NCBI RefSeq assembly: GCF_048564905.1
Contig: NC_132995.1
Span: 57,156,639 to 57,220,638, forward strand
Direction: 5' to 3'
Source of the DNA: Vicugna pacos
Taxonomy: Eukaryota; Chordata; Mammalia; Artiodactyla; Camelidae
DNA length: 64,000 bases
The notes beneath the pieces are model-generated. The model was given only the letters and a program-made list of their open reading frames with translations. It did no database searches and had not been told where the DNA came from. A program made the translations under genes and the position numbers. Positions 1 to 14,600 of the stretch are shown piece by piece. Within the stretch, counting starts at the first letter, position 1. Each line of letters opens with the position of its first letter.

Positions 1-1185
1 CTCTCGGCTTATTCTCTTATTACTCTTCTCCTCCCTGCCCCCTCTGTCCCCACTTGCCAACTCCCCATCTTGGCCAAATAAAGGCTTATTAGGGAGAAAC
101 AGACAGTGAATGTGCCGCTAACCCGCGAGATTTCAATGCAGAGACAAGAGCTGAGCGTGAGGTGGGGCTCACGGCGGGAGGACGTTCAGCATCACACGAA
201 GGAGGAAATGATTTCCTAACCTTTAAAGATCTGTTTTACTCCTAACAGAGCAATGCCAAATGTCAAATGCCTTCATGTGGGCTCAGAACACTCAGCAGAC
301 AGTAGAAATGAAGCTGAAAACAAGGAAGAGGTTGACCAGCAATCCCGTCTCCATCTTTGCCATAACGGACGTGGGAAGCCAAGTTCTCTCCACTCCACTG
401 GGCCCCATCCTGTCTAAGTTTACTTGCGATTAATTACAAGATGGTAACAAAATTAAGAAAACTCAGCCCAGGAAGGCAAGCATTCAAGAAAATAAGAGAT
501 AGGGAAGATGGGAATGTAAAAAAAAAAATACAATGACCTTCACATATATGACAAGTTGCTATAACACGGGTGGCAATGTAGTCAACAGTTGAGGGCCACT
601 TTGCTCTGCCCCTGGGAATCATATACGGGGAGAGAGCCCACCAGAAGAGCGAGGGAAGCAGGAAGGCCCCTACGTTTAATGGATATCTGTAAAAAAAAAA
701 TTAAAAAAAAATCATTTTGGGACTCCAGGACATTGAGTGAAGAAACAAGTTTCATGAACTGGAGGGGTTCTTTTTCTTCACTGGGCTTTAGGAAAGCACC
801 AGCTCCTGCCAGACAGTCCCCAGGAGTCTAGGAAAAGGAAAGGAAGAATGGCAGTGTTCTCCCTCCAACAAAGATCCTTCAAACAGCCATTCAGCAGGGC
901 CCCTGACCCTGCAAATCTCGACAACAAAAGGAAACTATATCCTCTCAAATGAGGGTATTGAGACAACTGAGGCCACATTATCTAAATGTTTCCCTTGCCT
1001 GCCAGATTCTATTTCAGCCAGTTTTGTTTCACCTCCTCAGCTTGGGATCTATCCAGGTGACAGTATGCTTCTCCTGTTATCAAGAACCCCAAATACTGCA
1101 AAACACACAGCACCCTGACTCCTCTCCATATCCCAGAGGAGGGATTAAGCTGGAGAGATTAAGAGCCATCCTCCAAACCACTCAC
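1..1185 (-). other. Start of PTGFRN intron 4 (continues beyond the window)
   Basis: Intron sequence after the exon 4 donor. It contains an A-rich stretch near 690-712 and otherwise no recognisable gene or repeat. Confidence 0.8.
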
Positions 1186-1566
1186 CTAGCCAGGTCACGG
1201 CCACACCAGCTGGGGCCGACATGGCTTCTGCCACCTTGTGCCAGCTCCTGTTGTGCCCAGGTGTCCAGAGTGCCACGTGGCAGAAATAGTAGCCAGCATT
1301 TTCTTTGCTAACATCTCGAACCAGTAAATGGAAGGAGCGTGCGTCCCCGTGACTCAAGGCAACGTGAGGAGAGCTGTGCACCAGGGAATCACGGTCCAGC
1401 CGAGCCAACACGCGGGGGCCGGGCAAGGTGCTGTCCGGGGTCCTGCTGAAGTACCATGCCACCTCGGGGCGAACGTCATCCACTCGGTCTGTTGTGATGT
1501 TGCAGGCCAGGTCCAGCTCCTTTCCTTCAGCCACAGATACATTCCTGGCCACAGCGGCTCGGAGAA
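1186..1566 (-). CDS. PTGFRN: PTGFRN exon 4: Ig V-type domain 3
   Basis: The acceptor AACGTTCCAG|TTCTC (AG at 1,568-1,567) and donor CTAG|GTGAGT (GT at 1,185-1,184) bound 381 nt, 127 codons, phase 1, covering residues 278-404. Ig hallmarks are Cys299, Trp315 and Glu-Asn-Ala-Gly-Tyr-Tyr-Phe-Cys ending at Cys373. Sequons are at Asn286, Asn300 and Asn383. The exon ends in the linker Gly-Val-Ala-Val-Thr-Trp-Leu, matching the human exon edge. The open frame continues a short way on both sides into intron; those residues do not match the family and are not coding. Confidence 0.96.
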
Positions 1567-4500
1567 CTGGAACGTTAAAAACACGGACACGGAGATAATC
1601 TGGATTACGTTTGCCCCTTCCACTCCATCCCCTTAGATCATCTCCTTCTGCCTTCTTATTTATGACATTCAAGTTAGAAGGCTTTGTACAGTTTTAAGTG
1701 CTTGAGATATTCACTGAATGAATTAGTGAAACATACCATATTTCTTTTTACGTCATAAAAATAATAATTGCAGCAAACATATATATATATGCTTGCTATA
1801 TGCCAGGCACTGTTTTGAGTGGTTTATAAATTTAATCTTCAAAACAACCCTACAAACTCACAAAGAAAACAAACTTATGGTTACCAAAGGGGAAAAAGGG
1901 AGAGGAATAAAATCAGGAATTTGGGATTAATAGATATATACTACTATACATAAAATAGATAAACAACAAGGAACCCACTGTGTAGCACAGGGAACTATAT
2001 TCAATATCTTGTAATAACCTGTAATGGAAAAGAATCTGAAAAAAATATATATATGAAACTGAATCTCTATGCTGTATACTTGAAGTACTAGAAATCAACT
2101 ATACTTCAATTAAAAATGATAAATTTGAATTAAAAAACCCTACGAGGTAGTACCATTATTATCTCTATTTTACTGATAAGGAAACTGAAGTCCAGAGAAG
2201 TTAAGGAGCTTGCCCAAGGTCAAGGTCACACAGCTAATATGTGGCAGAGCTAGGATTCAAATCCCAGCTGTCTGCCTTCAGGGACTCTGCTCCTAAGTGT
2301 TACACTATCATCTCATACACTACCATTTGAAAACAAGTCTGCTGAACGTCACAAAACTAAAATCATCCTTTCTCCATATGCATGATAGGACTTGGGTGAG
2401 TTTCAGAGAAAAGACGGCTCAGCTCTGACCAGTACATATTGTCAGCTGGGGGCTAAGAGCTGGAGGGTAGGAAGTGAGGAACCATCTTCTGGGTAAAAGA
2501 GGAAGGCGGGAACCCTAGAGAAGGACTGGGAAAGTGAAACCAGACAATATGCTTAATGAGCCAAGTCTTCAAAATGCAATGCCCTCAGAGCATCATTTAT
2601 TCCATTCGACAAACCCACCTTAATTAAAGCCAAGTATAAAGCATATATTCTGAAACCAACACACAATGATTTCTGGATTAGCCATGCCACTGCCCTCTCA
2701 CTCGTGTGGATAATTAAAAGCAGGCTATATTTAGATGAAGCACTGAAGGGTTCAGTGTCACGGTCTCGAGGCAGATCTGGTTTCAGCATTCACCTGTCAA
2801 AGCTTTTTACACAGAAACATTTTACTTTATTTGGGGTATTTTTGAAAAGAAGTTGAACATCTGTAATCAGAGTAGAAAAATATCCCACATGTGGTAATGC
2901 TCTGGGAACAACTGCTTAGATGAGAAACAGCCAACACCTCCCAGGGGTTTCAAGTGGACAGACAGCCCTGTCCTGGGCTTCCAGCAAGAGTCGTTCAGCA
3001 TCAGCTGTGGTCCTGGGTCAGCTCAGCGACAAAGGCTAGCACTCAGTTCAGAAAAGACCCAACCCCAAAGGCCAGGCCCTCTGGAGTAAATGGCTTTCCT
3101 ATGAATAGTTCCAAAGCTTGACGATGTTTTAAACAAGTGTTTCTGGCCACGTTCAAGATCCACCTTCATGAAGACAGAAAATAAGGTGGGCATAGCTTAG
3201 AAAAAGGAATTTATAGTCTAATTTCTCACCTCCACCCATCTTCCAAATTCCTCCTCTTCTTTCAACCCCTTTCAAAGGGCCAAGAGTAACATGAGGACAT
3301 CTTTTGGGAGGAGTCAGTATGGAAACTGCTGACCAGCACCTGCGCTGTGGTAGGAATCACTCCATGTACTAACCTCGGTCAGAGACCCTAGAATACTGCT
3401 GGAAACCCTCTATGCATTCCATCACTGCTGGAGGGAAAAGAAGGCTCAGAAGGGAGCCGGCTGAGGCAAAAAGTGAGCAGTATGCAGCTGTGGACCGTAT
3501 GCATGGACAAAGCGGGTTCTTGGGTTTAGAAATACTGGCAGAAATGTCCCTTTAACAGTATAGTTCACTTTCTAATTTCTTCTCTGCAAGTGGCTAAATA
3601 TCTTGCCACATCACTGTTGCCACATGTTCTATGGGATTAGGGGGTTCACTGCTGGGACAGGATGGGGCATGCTGAAGGGAAAAAAAGAACCAGTTCTCAG
3701 AACTCATAATGTAAGAGAGGACCTCAGACAAAGCTGCAGTGGGGCAGGCTTTCTGCCATTGGATATAACTGAATCCATAAACTAGACACCAGGAGCTACA
3801 TCAGCCAGGCCACTCCTAACATTGGAGGGGAGGAATACTGCCACCTAGGTGACACAGCCCCACCATTTATCTTAACAATGGGATAAGAGTATTTAAGAAG
3901 CTAGCTACGGACAATGTTCACAGCGACATTATTTACAATAGCCAAGATACAGAAGCAACCTAAGTGCCTATCAACAGAAGAATGAACAAAGATGTGGTGG
4001 TTATATATATACATATAATGGATTATTCTTCAGCCATTAAAAAAAAAAAAGAAATTTAGCCATTTGCAACAACATGGATGGACCTGGAGGGTATTACACT
4101 CAGTGAAGTAAATCTGACAGAGAAAGACAAATACTGTATGTTCTCACTTATATGTGGAATCTAAAAAAATAAAACAAACAAATCAATATAACAGAACAGA
4201 AACAGACTCACTACTAGATAACAAACTAGTAGTTACCAGTGGGGAGAAGGGGAGAAGGAGCAAGATAGAGGAAAAGGATTAAGAGGTACAAACTATACTA
4301 AACATAAAATAAGTAAGATACAAGAATGTAATATACAGCACAAGAAATAGAGCCAATATTTTATAATCACTTTAAATGGAGTATAATCTATAATACTATT
4401 GAACCAATATTGTAAATCAACTATACTTCAATCTAAAAAAAACAACAAGAGGTGAGCTATGGAGAGTGCAGGTGTTGACAGTGAGAAAGACTATCACTCT

Positions 4501-7500
4501 AGTGTGGTGGTTCTTAACCTGGGGTCCACAAAAGGAATTTGAAGAGTCTATGACATGGATGGGGATAAAAATTCTTAGTTTTACTAACTTCTACCTGAGA
4601 TATAGCATCTCCTCTTGTTATGAAACTAAGCAACAAACCAGTGCAGTATTATTTTTGCTCCCAATAGAAATCACAGACATTTTCACATCACATTAAAATT
4701 GTTGCAGACATCTTAAAGTATCATTTACATTCACCACTACTTAGAAATTACAGTAGTTGTTAGGGCTACCATTATATCTTATTATTTAATGCATTAATAA
4801 AACACTATATACTATATAACAATTTGTCCTAAGAATACTTTGATTACTCTTTCAATGCAATTGTTTTCCTTTGTCATCCTTTGTATATATTTTATGAATT
4901 AAAACACATTAACTCAGAGAAGGGGTCTGTGAGCTTCAAAGGACTGTCAAAAAAGCCCATGGCACAAAAGGTTATCAACCTCCAGCCTTGGGTGAGAGTC
5001 AGGTGCTACTGCCTGCCTAATAAGCTTAGAGTGTTCAAGTCTTAAAACAACACTACGAGTTTTGTGGCTTGTTTGAAATTTAAAAAAATACCTTTACAAT
5101 GGAAATTCTTGCATAAAAAGATAATTTGCTGCCAATCTGAAATTCTTAATCCTTCCGTCCCATAAAATAGTTGTTTGATGCAAGCTAAATATCCGAGGTT
5201 TCCTAGGTCAGATTCTAAGCTGATCGTTTCTGAAAAGGCAGGTGACCTGAGTCCATCCGGAAAGTGATTTCTGCAGCCAGGAGAACCAAGACTGAGTGTG
5301 ACTGGCAGCCCCTCTTGTCGGCAAGGGCACCTTGACCTCACTGATGGCCACAGTCACTTAAGATCATCAGCCCTGCTTTCACCAAGTCCAGCTCCCGTGT
5401 TGCGGTGCAAATGCAGAGTAAAGCGCTCGGAACAACGCAGCTTACAGAGGAAAAGCACTCCCCGTGTGTACTGTTTCCTGCTTTGCTTCCCATCTCAGCA
5501 ACAGAGTGGTCATGCACCCTCGTTTATAGTCAGGAAATGAGTCCACCCAAGGTCTTCCCAGTTTACAAAACAGGAGGCAGAAGCAACGGCAGCAGAGTAC
5601 TCTGAGATCTGAAGATGTCAGACTCCCAGAAAGTCCACCCATCCATCCACAGCAGTGACATCACCAGAGATGGTCTCTTTACACTTTGTCTCTGCCAAAG
5701 CCAGAAGCTCCAGGAGGTCTGGGAACGATCCTCAAGCACCCCTGACCCCAGAGCCCAGCACACAGTAGGTTCCCACTGACGCTAACTGGACATGGAGTCA
5801 ACAATGGCCTGTTTTTCTTTTATATTTATGACTTTTCTAAAATGTATTTGGTATTTTCTTAGTTCTTTCTCCAGTAGGAATAAGGAGGTTTTTGTTTGTT
5901 TGTTACTTTTGAAAAGGCTGGTTCGCTGATGACGACAATTTCTTGCATAGACCCCAGGGCTGGATGCTTCTGGGGTATGGGTCATATAGGAAGTAAGAAG
6001 AGGCCCAGCCCTAGAGAATCCCTCCTGTACAAGGGGATGTGACATCTGAGGGGACCTGGAAGGCAACCCTAGAGGACCCAAGTCAGACAAGAGGTTTTGG
6101 GGTGAGCCAGACACATCCCCAAGTGCTGCAGGGAAAGGCAATCCACAACCTCAGGAAACACCAAACAAGATGAAGCCAAGGGAGCAGGTGGGGGCACCCC
6201 AAAGCCCCTTTGAACACCAGGCTGGACCTCATCCTGGCACTTAAAGGGACTGAATCTTTCAGTCACAAAACTTTCTTAGTATCTTATGTATCAGCAGCTT
6301 CCTATGGGTGTGAATCCAGATGAAAAGCAGCTGCAAAGCAAAACTACTATTTGGCACAAAACTGATGCATCCTTCCTAGACCCTCCACACCACCCTACTC
6401 CCTCATCAGTCAACGCAAGGCCTCCCAGGAGGAGCAGAAATCTTGTCAGAAAAGGATGAGGCACCCGCCTACTTCTCTACACCGCATCGGTCAGAAAATA
6501 AGATGCAGTCCAAAAGATCCAATTTCCAAAACCTCACCTGTCGGCTGGATCACCACAGTGGCCACATCCACAGCTTTTTCTTGAATTTCTTGCCAGTTAC
6601 CCTGCTCTCCGATCCACTCGCTGACGATGCACCGGTAGGAGCCCTGGTCGGAGGACAGGGCCCGGGACACGGAGAGGCGGTAGCCGTCGCTGCCCTCGGT
6701 GTCCAGGCGCACGTCCCCGCCGCGGTAGCGCTGCTCGTAGCCGGGGCCGGGCCGGAACCTGCCCTCGTGGGTCAGGGAGAGGATGCTCCGCCGGGCGGGG
6801 CCGCGCCGCACCTCCCACAGCAGCGCCAGGTGCGTGTGCAGCGGCGACGTGGTGGAGGCCGAGCAGCGCAGCTCGAAGGGCTCGCCCTCGCGCAGGCTGG
6901 GGCCCGGGGAGGGCTGCGGGCTGGCGGCCACGCGCAGGGCATCCGGCAGCACTGCAGGGAGAAGCGGAGCCATCAGCACACCGCCGCCCGCCACTGGGCA
7001 CGTGCCTGCCCCGCCCCCCTCCACCCGGGCCTCCAGGACAATTTCCTCCTCCCCTCTCCTGTTCTAATGCCCAGATGGGCCGTTTTGCTTCACCTATGAC
7101 CTCAACTGACTTTCTGACTTGAAATTTTAAAAAGAGGCACTTATTAAGAAGACCCCCTGCTAGAACTGGGTGGTATAAAGTCCCTTTGGGGAACTCTGCC
7201 TTGGGCGACACACCTCTGCTGCCCTCAGGCACGTCACTTTACTCCTCTGTGCTTCAGCTTCCTCTTCTCTAAAAAGGGATGGCAACTGGACCTACCTCAG
7301 GGAGCCGACTGACAGGTCTACCAGTTACAAGGGAAGGTGCCTGGGACAGTGCTTGGCACTCAGCAATCACCATCAAATAACGGGCCATGACTGTCAAACA
7401 CTCCTTTCCTAGGTCACAGGCTGGAGTAGGGAGCCTGGGGAATCTTCGAGGAGTTAAAGCAGCACGATCTGCAGGCCACAAAAGCACAGGAGAGCTGGCT

Positions 7501-10500
7501 GTGTGCCTTGAGGACTGGGGAATGCCCGAGAATGACTAGGGTGAGCAGAGGGTCTCTGCAGGTTAGGAACCCGACAAGGAGAGCCGAAGCCTCGGCTATT
7601 TACTCCATTAGAGCCCACAGGGAAAAGGCTGGGCTCCTCTAGAGCCTAGAAAAAGGGGCCCAGAGATCAGAGAAGCGTTGGCGAGTGCTACTGAGGAAGG
7701 GAAGCCATACATGATGTAACCAGTGAGGAAGGCTCTACCAAGGGCAGGGACAGTCTCCCAGGCTCGCCTGTGGTCTGGATGGGAGAATCCCCCAACACCA
7801 CCGGTCATCACCTCCTTGGTTATTCCTGCCATTCCATGCTCGGAAGTGAATCCAGTGCCCTTGAGAAGGGATTATTCTAGAAAAAACTGCTACATCTTTA
7901 GAAGGACACATCCCAATGACCCATCTCACCTGCAAATGAATATGATGACCTTTGAGTATATACATCAGTTTGTGAGTCCAGCTAATGTGACTCGGTTCCC
8001 AAGACCCAGTTATCTGCCAGGGCATGGATAAGCTGAAGGCCGGAGAGACCCCAGACCATGCATGACGGCCACCAGAGACTCCACCTGGGCCAGTCTCTTT
8101 TGTGGCCATCCGTTTGTTTCCCTAACCGAAGGAAAGCCTCTCCTTGCTCCTGCCTTCCAAAGACTGGAGAAGAAACTTTCTAGAAAGATACTTGGGGGGT
8201 GGGGGGAGGTTTCCTCCTTCTGCCTGCAACTCCTCAAGATGAGAGGAGGGAGACACAGGGAGACAAGGGTGCAACTGACCTAACGGAGGTGCAGCATGTG
8301 TGTGATGACTACAGACACAATAGGTTATTTAACTCCCATGCAAGAATGTCTTCTGGGACTTTTTCTAAAAAACATATTTGGATTTTCTATAGGAATGAGA
8401 AGAGAGAACAGAAGAGGTAGGTTTGACGTTTTAATACCTGCATAATGGACATGGTGTTTTATCCCCTCGTTAAATCTAATGAGGGAATAGTTTCCGAGAC
8501 ACGGTAGGGGTCTACAAATCATTACAGAGGGAATGCGTGCCTGAATCAACACCCCTTTTTATATCATCATATACATCTTTTTCTTTCTCAATCATTAAAT
8601 GCACTACTACTCTGACTTAATTCTTTTTGGAACAAGGCAGGATACAAATAAATGTATAATTAAGTAATAATGTTTCTATTCTGCTAGCCCCAAATTAAGA
8701 TTGTTTGTTCTTGCTCATTTACTAATTAGCTGTGTGATTTTAGGCAAGTCATTAACCTATGCTTTTCCATTTCCTCATGTGTAAATTAGGGAAATATCCT
8801 GTCCTGTCTCCTTTGGCTTCAGAGAATTGAATGTGTGAGTAAATCAGACAGGATTTGAAAAATGCAAAAAAAAAACCAACCAACCAATCAACCTGAAACA
8901 TTCCAGCCATATAAGATGTGATTACTTGCACAGCCAGGCCAATGAGCTTGCGGTGACCGTATCTGTCTTTATCTATGACCCATACAACTTCTAGAACAAG
9001 CAGGTACTTAAATCATGAAGGGCACAAAGACAGACATGAGCTTTGAAGCATCTGTTATTCCCATAAAACTGTGCAGTGTCATCATGACCAACACCTTCTT
9101 GTCCCTAACCTTATAAAGTCCTCACTGTGGCACTGCCCTGAGGCTTCACAGGTGCTGACTTGCCATGTCCTTGTGACCTTTACGGGAGGCACCGTTTCCC
9201 AGAGAAGGAAGGTGAGGCAGGTGACATACCCTCGGCCACAGAGCTGACAGAGCAATGGGACTGAGTGCAGGTAACCTGGCTCAGAGCTGAACTCTCCACC
9301 ACACACCAGGCTGCCTCCAAGTCACCAGCCACAGGGTGGTTCAGAATAATAATGGAGTGAAGAGAAAGGGTCCTCAGAGGCCACCTGGCCCATCCTCTGC
9401 CTTTAATCTGGTAAGATACTATTTCTCCATTGGACAGAGGAGGTAAGTTTCCTGACATGGTCACCCACAGCCAAGTGACAGAGGAAAGTCTGGTCCCGGG
9501 GCACAGCAACCCCCGTGAGGATGTACCTTTAACCTGCACTGTATCCTCATAGTTGCCCTGGACGGTGGCGTCCGTGCTGGGAGTGGAACACTTGTAGTGG
9601 CCTTGGTCGGAGGGCTGGACGTTCTTTATGTGCAGCTCCACGGCGTCGTTGGCTGTCCGCCGCAGCAGGATGTCGCCCCTCTGCAGGCGCTCACGGTACT
9701 GCTGGGCGGGGAAGCCCACCTCCCAGGTGCTGGCGAGCTCCACGAAGCTGCTCCCCAAGGCCGAGAAGCTCCAGTCGAAGTTTTGCTCGCTGGGGCCGTC
9801 GTAGTCGCTGACGTTGCAGGGGATGACCAGCTCGGTGCCCACCACCCGCACCAGGCTCCCTGCGGGGACTCTCACCACGCGCCCTCGACAAAGAGCTGCA
9901 AAGACAAGAGGCGAAAGGTCGGTCTTGAATTGTGGAAAGTCTTTCCAGTACAAATGCGGCAAAACTGTGGGCACTCCTGCTCCCAGGTACGTGGCGGAAA
10001 TTGACCTGCCCGCCTGGGAAAATATGACATCAACTGGCGATGAAAGGCAGAGGACGGGCTAGGTGACATGGACTTAGCCACCACTAAGACCCCAAGCCAG
10101 CAATAGCTCTGGCAGTGAGTACCTCTCATGCAACAGTCTCCTAGGACCGACAGGGAGGAAGAGAAGTACTGAAAGTAGGCTAACCATAAACTTGAATAGC
10201 TTTCTCCCTCCTGTTACTATTTAACCTACTGCGATCACTCAACTGGGATGTAGAAATATTTTAGGTTTTGTGTGAAAGAAAAGGACACAGCTAATCAAGT
10301 ATTTACATTTCTGCCCACCCTGTATCAACCCTCATCCCTAGAGACCAATCCCTGGGGCTCCTGAGACCTGATTTACAATGACGGATGCCAATTTTTAAAT
10401 CCTAGAGCAGCCTGCTGATAAAATGATTTAACTCTGGTTATCTGACATTGCCTATAAATTAATTTTAAAATATGATGACTCTACCAAGTATTAATTTTCT

Positions 10501-11663
10501 ATTTTCTGGCTCATTTCCTTCTCTCTACTACTCACCCTGATCTAAATTCAGAATGAGGATAGGGACGCACAAAGGGAGAGAGGGCCTCGTCTGGTGGGTT
10601 GCTGGGCGTTCCTAGGAATGCAGCGGTTTACGCTTATGGGGGATGAGCCTAGGGGACAATCCAAGAGTTCACTGGCATTCCCTGCCCGGAGAACACAGGC
10701 CTCTGCGAGGGCCTGCCATCTGTGTGTCCTTTGAGGTGGCTTCTTTGCAATGAGCTTCAGCATGATTTTATAGTGCATTTACTACCTGTGTTAGCATTTT
10801 AATTCAGACACCTGCCTGGCTCTTGCCTGAGGTTCTATGAATAGGTACAGCATTGAGATATATAGCAGAAAGTCTGGGCTCTGAAATCAAGGAGACCTTA
10901 GTTTAAATTGGAAAGGCCTCTCTTAGCTTTGGCTTCCTCAACTATAAAATGGGGCAAGAAGAATTCACTGAGTTAATGAAATAAAATTCCCAGCTGAAAA
11001 TCTGTCATGTAGTAAGACCTCAATAAAATGGAATTTCTATTATTTATTTCCAACTTTGTGTTTTTGTCATTTGTGATGAGTTGAATTGTGTCTCCCTACC
11101 ACTCTCCCCCTCCAAACCATTCATATGTTTAAGTCCTAGCCCCCAGTGCCTTAGAATGAGAACTTATTAGGCAGTAGGGCTGCTGTGGATGTAAAGAGCT
11201 AAATCATGACGAGGTCAAAGGGTGGGCACCTACTCCAATGACTGGTATCCTTAAATGGGGGGAAATCTGGACATAGACATGCACACAAGGAGAGTGTCAT
11301 GTGAAGATAAAGGCAGAAATTTGGGTGATAACGTCTACAAGCCAAGGAGTGCCCTGCACCCCCCGTCCCAGGGATGGACACTGGGGCTAAAACTAGGCTA
11401 ACGGAGTCCTCCTGGCTCATTCTGGCTGAAGCTGCTCAGGAAAACACTTTCACTGCCTTTGGAGTCAGTGTACAGTAGTGATGGTTTGCTTTGAAGCTAC
11501 ATGTGGGCAGCCCTCCTGGCTAGGTGAGGAAGCCAGCTATAGCAGAAGTGACCCAGGCCAACACCTGGACCAGAGAGGTGGAGAGAATGTGCCCTTGTGA
11601 CCAGATGGCATCATCTGAGCCACTAGATCTGGCCAGACCTTCTAAGTCATTCCACATGCACTA

Positions 11664-11698
<35 letters not shown>

Positions 11699-14600
11699 CC
11701 ACAAACCCACAGACACACACTTCTTCCCCTGGACATTTCAATTCCCAGCAATTCCACTCACAGTCACTTATGTTCCTTAAGCTAATTTCTGTCACTGACA
11801 ACTCAGGGCGTTGGAATAACACATGCCTGTCCGGCAGTGAGGTCATCATCACCACAGTTCACAAAGGAAGTAGGCCATCTTTTTCACATTTCATTTCAGA
11901 GATGACCAGATAATTCTGACGCCCCCAGGGAGACCCTTCAGAAGGAAGCATCATGGCAGAGACCCTTAAGAGGGAGTAGAGCTTAATGCTTAACCTCCTT
12001 GTGCCCAGTTTCCTCATCTATGAAATGGAGACACAAACCCTTAGGGTTGTGTAAGGATTAACTGAGAGCACTCACGACAGTGCCCTGCATGCAGAAATGG
12101 ACTGTGCATATCTGCTTTGCAGGCTGCCTCTAGAATCCACCCGATCACAGTCATTCACTTTGCTTCCTTGGGGAGGTTTACAGAGGAATTTCCTAATGCA
12201 TAAATCAACACAGCCAAGCCATCTTTTAAAAACTTAAGTTGTGTTACATCATTACTCTGCTCACAGCTTTCCAATCACTCCCCCTGTCACTCAGGTAAAA
12301 GCCAAATCCTCATCAGCACCTCCCAGGATCGGTCCCCTATGCTTCTCCAACCCCATGCTCCTCCCAGCCATGCTTTCTTCCTAAGACTCTGGAGCAAACC
12401 AGCCCTGCTCCAACCTTGGGGCTTCTGCACACTTCCTCGTTCTGGAGCCCTCAGGGACGTTCACCCTGCTGGCTCCATCACCAGCCTCACATCTTTATGT
12501 CCATGTCACCTTCTCAGTCAGGCCTTTCCCGATCACCTTAAAACTGCACGCCTCCACTCTCATTCGTGCTCCTGCCTAATTTTCTTCTTCTCATTTATCA
12601 CTAATATTCTTTATGCATATTTATATATTTTTACTATTATTTATTATCTGTCTCCTCCCACTCCTCCCACTAGAATGTAAGGGTTCTAGGAACAGTGATT
12701 TTCAGCTGTGTTACTCGCTGCTGAATGCCAGTGCCTAGAACTGGGTCTGCTACACAGCAGTTGTTCCATAAATATTTGCTAAATGAGTGAATGAATAAAA
12801 GACATACAAGATCCTTCATGGTCTGGTCCATGGCTACCGTTCCAGCTTCGTCAGCTACTAGGCTCCCAGCTGTTAACACTTTCACTCCAAATGTAAGCAG
12901 CTCTCTTGCCTCCTCTGTTTGCTTTTCTCTGTCTTCCTCACATCTTAATCATAGAGATAGGATCACTAGGCAACACTTAACGTAACTCCTGATTTTTGCT
13001 TTTCTGAATGTACACAATGCCCTGCCTAACCTGTTGATTCCCTTCCTGGATTAGAAGGAGTAAGAATAAAGAATTACGTAGTTAAAGAATGACTGCCTCT
13101 CTACCCTTAGCTTCCCCCTTAGCCAATCTGCAGGCGGGCCACGAGGGCAAGACAGCATCCAAAGGAAGATGAGAAGTCAGCAGGTCTGCACGCAATGGAG
13201 AAACGATGAAGAATTTGACCTCCTACCCTGATGACTAACTGAGATTGTCTCCCCCTTTTTCCCTTTAAAAATTATCACGATTGAGCAGAACTTCAGAGCT
13301 GATCTCTAGACATGAGTCTACTTTCTTCCCAGATTGCTGGCTTTTCTGAACGCGATCTTTTCTTTCCATTGACACTTGCCTCTCAAATTATTAGCTTTGG
13401 AGTGGCGAGCAGCCAAATTTGACTTCGGCAGCACAACAAAACAAATGACCCTCCATTTTCTAGAAATGCCATGCTCTCTTGGGCCCAATGCCTCTGCTTC
13501 TGTCCTCCTTCCTCGGGAATGCCTTCCCAGCAGTCTCCTCAGCGTCTTGCAAGAAGCAGCCCCAGCTCCACCTCCTCTGTGAAGCCTTCCACGTGTCCCC
13601 TGGAGTCACTCCTGCCTCCGCGTTCCAGCTCAACCTGCAGAAGTACCTTCCATGCTGACTGTGTTATAGTGCCGCTGAGAAAAGTCAAGCAGATATGTAC
13701 AGATGCTTGAAAGATCAAATTCTGATCGAAAAAGATATAAAACCCGAGCAGTGTCATACATGCAGATCTGGCATGTCCCCTCATCTATGCAAAGCAAGAT
13801 TTTGAATTTTGGTTAACAGAACTTCAACTTGCTACCAGCAATCTGGTATTTAGTACAGATTTCCTTTAATATTGTTAAATAACAGCTAATAATATTGAGA
13901 AGTAAATATAACTTGTAAAACATAGAGCATGTGGCTCTTTCCAAATCAAAAAGAATATCTGCAAAGCCACACACTGCCAACTTTTGTTCAAACCTCTTCT
14001 AACAGTTGTAACTAAGGGGAAAAGAACAAAATTTTCCTCTGGTTTTCCAAATTCTACCAGTATTTCAAACGAAGAGTCCCAAACACTTCGGCACCTGAAC
14101 TGTGTCAGGTTAACCTTCTACAACAATGTCTTTACTAAGAAACAACTTAGAATTGTGGTTTCATTTATTTTCAGGGGCCAAAATAAGAAACCTTCATATG
14201 AAAAGCATTTCTTTATTAGCCTTAAAAGTACTACTGGGGACACTATTGTGTTGTTCAATGACACAAGAATCCATATGATAAAATTCTCCTAAAATTTACT
14301 ACCAGAAAATAAATACCTGTTGATGGACCATAGTGCATTCTTTCCCCAGAAAACAAGAACTATATAGCATCTCTCTCCACTCAGGCTAGTAACCACAGCC
14401 CAAGTGTCTATGATACTCAACACAAAATGAGGGCACTTAAACTACACGTTTGTGCAATGTATTAAGGCTTTGATGCTAAACCACTAGCAATCCCAATTAC
14501 CAAGTGGCCCAGCACCACACCACCATGCCCCAGTTAGATCAGACCTGTTTGGATAAGTCTCAGAACCCTCCATTGCTTCCTAATTCTTGTTTTGAAAAAT

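Noticed and set aside
6443-7232. Long open frames on both strands around exon 3
   Set aside because: Shadows of the GC-rich exon in wrong frames; only the minus-strand frame with the Ig2 motif matches a known protein.
12339-12680. Plus-strand open frame of 113 codons
   Set aside because: It lies wholly within an L2 3' end, which is non-coding at this point.
13418-13440. Sequence 'cttcggcagcac' resembling the start of U6 snRNA
   Set aside because: Only about 12 bases match; the expected following U6 sequence and any promoter are absent.
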